This document shows positions 59,641-64,000 of a stretch of 64,000 bases of DNA, piece after piece; the first letter of the stretch is position 1, and the number at the start of each line of letters is the position of its first letter. Location: positions 62,001 to 126,000 of the forward strand of contig JAJEBT010000001.1 in assembly GCA_022822405.1 (NCBI GenBank), read 5' to 3'. The stretch is from Alphaproteobacteria bacterium (GTDB lineage Bacteria > Pseudomonadota > Alphaproteobacteria > MPNO01 > UBA830). The position numbers and the translations under genes were made by a program. The notes under the pieces were generated by a model, which saw only the letters and a program-made list of their open reading frames with translations, did no database searches and was not told the origin of the DNA.

Positions 59641-60795
59641 ATGGTAGCCGGACTGATCTCGGAAGAAACGCTCGTCCCTCTGCTGCAGCGACTTGTCCGC
59701 CACCCGAGCGAGCAGAGCGCGCTCCAGGAGGCCGATCCGGCGGTGACGGGCTTCATCCGCGACTGTGCAACGCCCGCCATGCAGGAGTTCGGGCTCGGCC
59801 GGCAGCGCTACGACGCCATGGGCAACCTGATCGTGGAGGCCGGGCCCGCCGGAACTCCCTGCCCTCTCGTTTTCGTCACCTACGCCATGACGCACCCGGC
59901 CGCAGCGATGCCGGATCCGTTCACCGCGGCAGTGATCGACACGCCGACCGGTCCGGCAATCCGCGGGCGCGGCGTTGCGGAACAGAAAACGGCGCTTGCG
60001 GCGGCGATTGCGGCGGTCGCCGAAGCGAACGCCGATGGCCTCGCGCACCGCCTCGCGCTGCTGCTCCTCACCTCCGGCGAGACCGGGCGTCACGACGCCG
60101 CCGCAAGTGCGCTCGACGCGCTCGGCACCCGACCCGATCACGCAATCGTCTGCCTCGGCACCGACAGCCGGATAGGCGCCGGCAACAAGGGGCGGGTCGA
60201 CATAGAAGTCACCGTGCGCGGCAAGGCCACCCATTCGAGCATGCCCTGGAACGGCATCAACGCCATCACCGGCGCACGGCGCTGCCTCGACGCGCTCGAG
60301 GCCTTCGATCCCCGGGTTCCCGATCATCCGCTGTTCGGACCGGCGACACTGACCGCGACTTCGATCCGGAGTTTCCCCGACGCGACCCACACCGTTCAGG
60401 ATCGGGTCGAGATGACGTTCGATCGCAGACTGCTGCCAGGCGAGGATCCGGAGGCCGCCTATTCCGCCGTCGCCGCGGCGCTGCCCGATGCCGCGCCCTG
60501 CGCTGTCGACTGCCAGCGCGGTCCTCTCATGTACCCCAACGAGCTGGCGGTGGACGGCCCGCTGATGCCACTCCTTGAACGGGCCTATGCGGACACCGGC
60601 CTTGAGGCCGCCACGGTGGTCTGCGATTTCGCGCTCGATGCCGGGTATTTCGCGAAGCTCGGAATCGAATCGGTGATGCTCGGTCCCGGACGAATCGAAC
60701 AGTTCCATTCCCGTGACGAACATGTGCTGGTATCCGAGATGCTCGAAATGGCGCGGATCTATCTCGCCCTGATCCGGCGCACGCAGGAGGCGTGA
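59641..60795 (+). CDS. M20-family peptidase homologue with altered metal ligands
   Basis: The 384-residue protein has the M20/ArgE-DapE fold with an inserted dimerisation domain near residues 190-300. The metal site differs from active M20 enzymes. The His-X-Asp segment reads Val-Thr-Tyr-Ala-Met-Thr-His-Pro (79-86), the bridging Asp position reads Val-Ala-Glu-Gln-Lys (112-116), and the Glu-Glu pair reads Gly-Glu-Thr-Gly (146-149). The late Ala-Leu-Asp-Ala-Gly and the His near the end are kept. It may use metal differently or be non-hydrolytic. It sits in the TRAP operon, so it probably acts on the imported compound, perhaps an N-acyl or carbamoyl conjugate. GGAG precedes the ATG. Confidence 0.8.
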   Translation: MVAGLISEETLVPLLQRLVRHPSEQSALQEADPAVTGFIRDCATPAMQEFGLGRQRYDAMGNLIVEAGPAGTPCPLVFVTYAMTHPAAAMPDPFTAAVIDTPTGPAIRGRGVAEQKTALAAAIAAVAEANADGLAHRLALLLLTSGETGRHDAAASALDALGTRPDHAIVCLGTDSRIGAGNKGRVDIEVTVRGKATHSSMPWNGINAITGARRCLDALEAFDPRVPDHPLFGPATLTATSIRSFPDATHTVQDRVEMTFDRRLLPGEDPEAAYSAVAAALPDAAPCAVDCQRGPLMYPNELAVDGPLMPLLERAYADTGLEAATVVCDFALDAGYFAKLGIESVMLGPGRIEQFHSRDEHVLVSEMLEMARIYLALIRRTQEA

Positions 60796-60796
60796 C

Positions 60797-61774
60797 ATGA
60801 AAGCAGCCGTCATCGAAGCCCAGGGCGGCATCGAGAACATTACCTATCGCGACTGGGATGACCCGGCGCCGGGTCCCGACGATGTCGTGGTCCGGGTCGG
60901 CGCCTGCGGCCTCAACCATCTCGACATCTTCGTCCGCCGCGGCATGCCGGGATTTCCGGTGCCGATGCCCTTCATCTCCGGCGGCGACATTGCCGGCACG
61001 ATCGACAGTCTCGGTGCAGACGTGCAAGGATGGAACGTCGGCGACCGCGTCACCCTCAACCCGCAGACCGACCACGGAATGATCGGCGAAGAGCTGATCG
61101 GCGGCCTTGCCGAGCTGGTCCGCGTCCCCGCCGCCAACCTCGTCACGCTTCCCGACCACGTTCCGTTCGAGACCGCGGCCGCGATCCCCATCAATTACGG
61201 CACCGCTCACCGCATGCTGTTCGCGCGCGGCCGCCTGGAGGCGGGCGAAACCATGCTGGTGCTCGGCGCCAGCGGCGGCGTCGGCCTCGCCAGCGTCCAG
61301 TTCGGCAAGATGGTCGGAGCGCGGGTCATCGCCGCCGCCGGATCCGACGAGAAGTGTGCCCGCCTCGCCGAACTCGGCGCGGATCACGTCGTCAACTACC
61401 AGGACGAGGATTTCAGCCGCGCCGCCTGGCTGCTGACCGGCAAGACCGGCTGCGACGTTATCGTCAATTTCACCGGCGGCGAGACCTGGGCACCGTCGCT
61501 CCGGGCGGCACGAAGAGGCGGACGCGTGCTGACCTGCGGCGCGACCGCAGGCCACGATCCGCAGACCGACCTGCGGTTCATCTGGGTGCGTGAACTCGAC
61601 GTTCTCGGCTCCAATTCCTATTCGCAGGAAGACGTGGCAAGCTCCGTCGCCCATGTTGCCGAAGGCCGGCTCGCACCGGTGGTGAGCCACACGTTCCCGC
61701 TCGAACGGCTCGGCGAGGCCGAGCGGCTCATGGAAGAGCGGGGGTTCTTCGGGAAGATCGTCCTGTTTCCCTGA
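60797..61774 (+). CDS. Quinone oxidoreductase-like medium-chain dehydrogenase
   Basis: The 325-residue protein is a medium-chain dehydrogenase/reductase with the NADP-binding motif Gly-Ala-Ser-Gly-Gly-Val-Gly near residue 155. The catalytic-zinc Cys region is Cys-Gly-Leu-Asn-His-Leu-Asp near 35. The four-Cys structural-zinc loop of true alcohol dehydrogenases is missing (Asn-Pro-Gln-Thr-Asp-His-Gly in its place near 92). This favours a zinc-free quinone or enoyl reductase activity. AGGAGG lies just before the ATG and the gene is one base from the M20 gene. A reductive step on an enone or enoyl-CoA would fit the neighbouring crotonase and ligase. Confidence 0.88.
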   Translation: MKAAVIEAQGGIENITYRDWDDPAPGPDDVVVRVGACGLNHLDIFVRRGMPGFPVPMPFISGGDIAGTIDSLGADVQGWNVGDRVTLNPQTDHGMIGEELIGGLAELVRVPAANLVTLPDHVPFETAAAIPINYGTAHRMLFARGRLEAGETMLVLGASGGVGLASVQFGKMVGARVIAAAGSDEKCARLAELGADHVVNYQDEDFSRAAWLLTGKTGCDVIVNFTGGETWAPSLRAARRGGRVLTCGATAGHDPQTDLRFIWVRELDVLGSNSYSQEDVASSVAHVAEGRLAPVVSHTFPLERLGEAERLMEERGFFGKIVLFP

Positions 61775-61990
61775 CCGGCCCGGGAATGCCGCCCGCCTGA
61801 TCCCGCCAAAACCGGAGTGTCGGGAAGGCGTGAAATCGTGTGCGGGACAGCCAAGAAATGGTCCTCTGCCACCTGGCCATAACCGAAAACACCCCGGATC
61901 CGAAACCCGGCGGGCGCAGCGCAGACTGTCGCGATGCAGCGGGGACATGGTATCGTCGCCCGCGGGAAAACCTGTAGCGGAAGCGGTCTC

Positions 61991-62776
61991 ATGGCATACG
62001 CGAATCTCGAGACGGAAATGGCAGGAGAGGTGCTGGTCATCGCCCTGCGCTGGCCGGAACGGCTCAACGCACTGAATCACCAGATGAGAATCGACCTCCT
62101 CGACTGCATCCGACAAGCCGAGGAGAACGACGAAGTTCGCGCCATCGTCATCACCGGCGACGGCGACCGGGCATTCTGCGCGGGCGCGAACATCCCCGAA
62201 CTCGTGGAGCGGACGCCGGACTCCGAAATGGGGACTGCAGCAACGCTGAGAAAAGAACTGCCGACGGCCCTCGAACGGCTCGGCAAGCCGTCCGTGGCCG
62301 CAATCAACGGATACTGCTTCGGCGGAGGGCTCGAGCTGGCGCTCGGCTGCACACTCCGCATCGCCAGCGAGAACGCCACCTTCGCCCAGCCCGAAATCAC
62401 GCTGGGACAGATACCCGGCAGCGGCGGAACGCAGCGGCTCTACCGCTTCGTCGGCCTGGGCTGGGCCATGCAGATGATCCTCACCGGCGAGCGGATCGAC
62501 TCCGCGACCGCGCGCTCGATCGGGCTGGTGACCGAAGTCCTGCCACGGGAGAACCTCCTCGGGCGGGCGCTGGAACTCGCCCGCACGCTCGGCTCCCGGG
62601 CGCCCCTGGCATTCGTTGCCGGTAGGGACGCCGTGCTGCGTTCGACCGAATCGGACCTCCTGAGCGGAATCGACTACGAGCGGAAACTCTACGCGCTGTG
62701 CACCGGGACGGAAGACTTCAGGGAAGGCCTGGCGGCCTACGCGGAGAAGCGCGCGCCGGTCTACAAGGGCCGTTAG
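61991..62776 (+). CDS. Enoyl-CoA hydratase/isomerase (crotonase family)
   Basis: The 261-residue protein has the crotonase oxyanion motifs Ala-Phe-Cys-Ala-Gly-Ala-Asn-Ile near residue 66 and Gly-Tyr-Cys-Phe-Gly-Gly-Gly near 113. The catalytic Glu region is Pro-Glu-Ile-Thr-Leu-Gly-Gln-Ile-Pro-Gly-Ser-Gly-Gly-Thr near 135. The second catalytic Glu of true hydratases is replaced by Gly-Ser-Gly-Gly surroundings typical of many hydratases, so hydration is probable. It lies 216 bases after the dehydrogenase, a larger gap than others in this run, so it may have its own promoter. It acts on an acyl-CoA formed by the ligase that follows. Confidence 0.9.
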   Translation: MAYANLETEMAGEVLVIALRWPERLNALNHQMRIDLLDCIRQAEENDEVRAIVITGDGDRAFCAGANIPELVERTPDSEMGTAATLRKELPTALERLGKPSVAAINGYCFGGGLELALGCTLRIASENATFAQPEITLGQIPGSGGTQRLYRFVGLGWAMQMILTGERIDSATARSIGLVTEVLPRENLLGRALELARTLGSRAPLAFVAGRDAVLRSTESDLLSGIDYERKLYALCTGTEDFREGLAAYAEKRAPVYKGR

Positions 62777-62798
62777 GCCCCGTACCGCGAGGGCGACG

Positions 62799-64000
62799 AT
62801 GCAGCCTTCGTTTCTTGGTCGGGACGAAATCGAGGCCTTTCTCCGCGCCGGAGACTGGTCCCGGAAGACCATGCTCGACGGTTACGCTACCCACGCGGCG
62901 CAGTATCCAGACGGCACGGCCTGCCGCGACGAGTCCGGAACCCTGACATGGGGACAACTCGAGACGGTCACCGACCGCCTGGCCGCCAACCTGATCGATC
63001 TCGGCCTGGCGCGCGATTCGACGGCACTGGTCCGGATGCCGTCCTCGTGCCGGGAAATCATTGTCCGGATCGCTTTCAAGAAGGCCGGCATCATCGGCGT
63101 GTTCGCCCCCATGCAATGGCGCCGGAGGGAACTGGAGCACGTGCGGCAACGTATTGCTCCCGGCCTCGCAATCATGACGCTCGAGCGCGCCGATACCGAT
63201 GATGCCGCGTGGCTGGAAGATGTCTTCGCGAGGCCGCCGACACCCCGCATCGACCTGTCGGCCCGGCCGGCTGCCGGCTGGCTCGGCTGGCAGGAGGTGA
63301 TCGGCCCTCCCGCAAGCGCCGCTCTCGGGCGGATCTCCGAGCGGCGATTCGCATTTGACGAAGTCTCGCTAATTACCGCCTCCAGCGGCACGAGCGGTAT
63401 TGCAAAACTGTGCGAATGGCCCGAGGCCGCACAGCTCTGCGCCGCGCGCGGCGTCGCCGCCAGGCTGGATCTCGACGCCAGCGACAATATCGGCATGTTC
63501 GCGCCCATGTCGGGCGCCGCCCGCCTCCTGGTATGGCTCGCCTCCGGCGAGATCCCCTGCACCTTCACCTTTCCCGCCGGCTACAAGCCCGCCGAACTAC
63601 TGGAAACAGTCCGGAAATCCCGCATCACGGTCGGGACCACCGTGCCGGTGATCCTGGCACGGCTGGCCCGGGAACCACTCGAATCTCACGACCTGAGTTC
63701 GTTGCGGGCGCTCCGCGTCGGCACCGCGGCGGCGGATGTCGAGGCAGCGCTCTGCTTCGAGAACCAGACCGGGTGCCGGGTCGTGGTCGCGTCCGGGAGC
63801 ATGGAGTGTCCGGGCTTCGCACACGCCGATGTCGAGGAGCCCCGGGACGTCAGGCTGAACGGCAGCGTCGGCGAGCCGCTTCCGGGATGCCGGATGCGAA
63901 TCGCCGGCGAGAACGGCGCCGCGTTGCCTGCGGGCAGCGTCGGTGAGCTGCAGGTCTCGGCACCCTACGCCTCGTCCGGATACTGGGGAGATCCAGAAGC
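62799..64000 (+). CDS. AMP-dependent acyl-CoA synthetase, N-terminal part (runs off the window)
   Basis: An uninterrupted frame starts at ATG 62799, preceded by GAGGG, and is still open at base 64000, giving 400 residues. It is an ANL-superfamily ligase: an N-terminal Thr-Trp-Gly-Gln-Leu segment near 47, the phosphate loop Ser-Ser-Gly-Thr-Ser-Gly-Ile-Ala-Lys near 191-199, and Gly-Glu-Leu-Gln-Val near 380. The style resembles 2,3-dihydroxybenzoate-AMP and aryl-acid ligases. The phosphate loop carries Ile-Ala in place of the usual Arg/Leu-Pro before Lys. It starts 22 bases after the crotonase gene, so both should be in one transcript. Confidence 0.87.
   Translation, partial: MQPSFLGRDEIEAFLRAGDWSRKTMLDGYATHAAQYPDGTACRDESGTLTWGQLETVTDRLAANLIDLGLARDSTALVRMPSSCREIIVRIAFKKAGIIGVFAPMQWRRRELEHVRQRIAPGLAIMTLERADTDDAAWLEDVFARPPTPRIDLSARPAAGWLGWQEVIGPPASAALGRISERRFAFDEVSLITASSGTSGIAKLCEWPEAAQLCAARGVAARLDLDASDNIGMFAPMSGAARLLVWLASGEIPCTFTFPAGYKPAELLETVRKSRITVGTTVPVILARLAREPLESHDLSSLRALRVGTAAADVEAALCFENQTGCRVVVASGSMECPGFAHADVEEPRDVRLNGSVGEPLPGCRMRIAGENGAALPAGSVGELQVSAPYASSGYWGDPE

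Noticed and set aside
1-64000. CRISPR arrays, tRNA or rRNA genes, insertion sequences, attachment sites
   Set aside because: Scanning the gaps showed no regularly spaced repeats, cloverleaf-like sequences, transposase genes or paired terminal repeats.

Overview
The window is a stretch of very GC-rich bacterial chromosome packed with catabolic and transport genes, with short gaps, ATGA-type overlaps and GGAGG ribosome binding sites. Two TRAP transporter operons, CaiB/BaiF and crotonase-type CoA enzymes, Rieske oxygenases, a three-subunit molybdenum hydroxylase, an aspartate-dehydrogenase-like protein and a BCCT carrier suggest a heterotrophic proteobacterium, most likely an alphaproteobacterium. 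This assignment is inference, because the window holds no rRNA, tRNA or ribosomal protein gene. No plasmid, phage, IS or CRISPR signature was seen.

Layout. 1-5030: end of an MFS carrier, a TRAP operon (P, Q, M) with an operator-like palindrome in front, and a two-module VOC protein. 5179-9838: a promoter and an RND efflux pair. 10078-13921: an MFS carrier, a class III CoA-transferase and a MetE-like protein. 13931-14098: a decayed sugar isomerase fragment. 14379-24445: a PuuE-like polysaccharide deacetylase, a xanthine/CO-dehydrogenase-type hydroxylase, an acyl-CoA ligase, a luciferase-family oxidoreductase, an FAH-family hydrolase and an FMN 2-hydroxyacid oxidase. 24459-31089: a cupin, an SDR, an epimerase, and the F420 genes fbiC and npdG followed by another SDR. 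31235-36541: an amidase, a type III alkylsulfatase, a rhodanese and a BCCT carrier. 36967-44995: a second related cupin, a ThDP enzyme divergent from a DASS carrier, an AI-2E-family protein, a second luciferase-family oxidoreductase, a DUF962 protein and a Rieske oxygenase.

45032-55869 is the most striking part: twelve or so tightly packed minus-strand genes that look like one complete import-and-degradation unit. It encodes a flavin monooxygenase, a small helix-turn-helix-like protein, a SsuABC/TauABC-type importer, a Rieske oxygenase, two SDRs, a cupin, an alpha/beta hydrolase, a ThDP lyase and an aspartate-dehydrogenase-like protein. The substrate is not evident; an aromatic or heteroaromatic compound is the natural guess. 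55870-56649 is a decayed spacer that keeps the last strand of a TonB-dependent receptor. 56650-64000 is a second TRAP operon running into an atypical M20-family protein, a quinone-oxidoreductase-like protein, a crotonase and an acyl-CoA ligase cut by the window end.

Together the genes describe an organism that imports many organic acids, amides and aromatics and oxidises them with flavin, F420, Rieske and molybdenum enzymes. No recognisable LysR, GntR, IclR, TetR or two-component regulator is encoded anywhere in the 64 kb; the only DNA-binding candidate is the 78-residue protein at 54301-54537.
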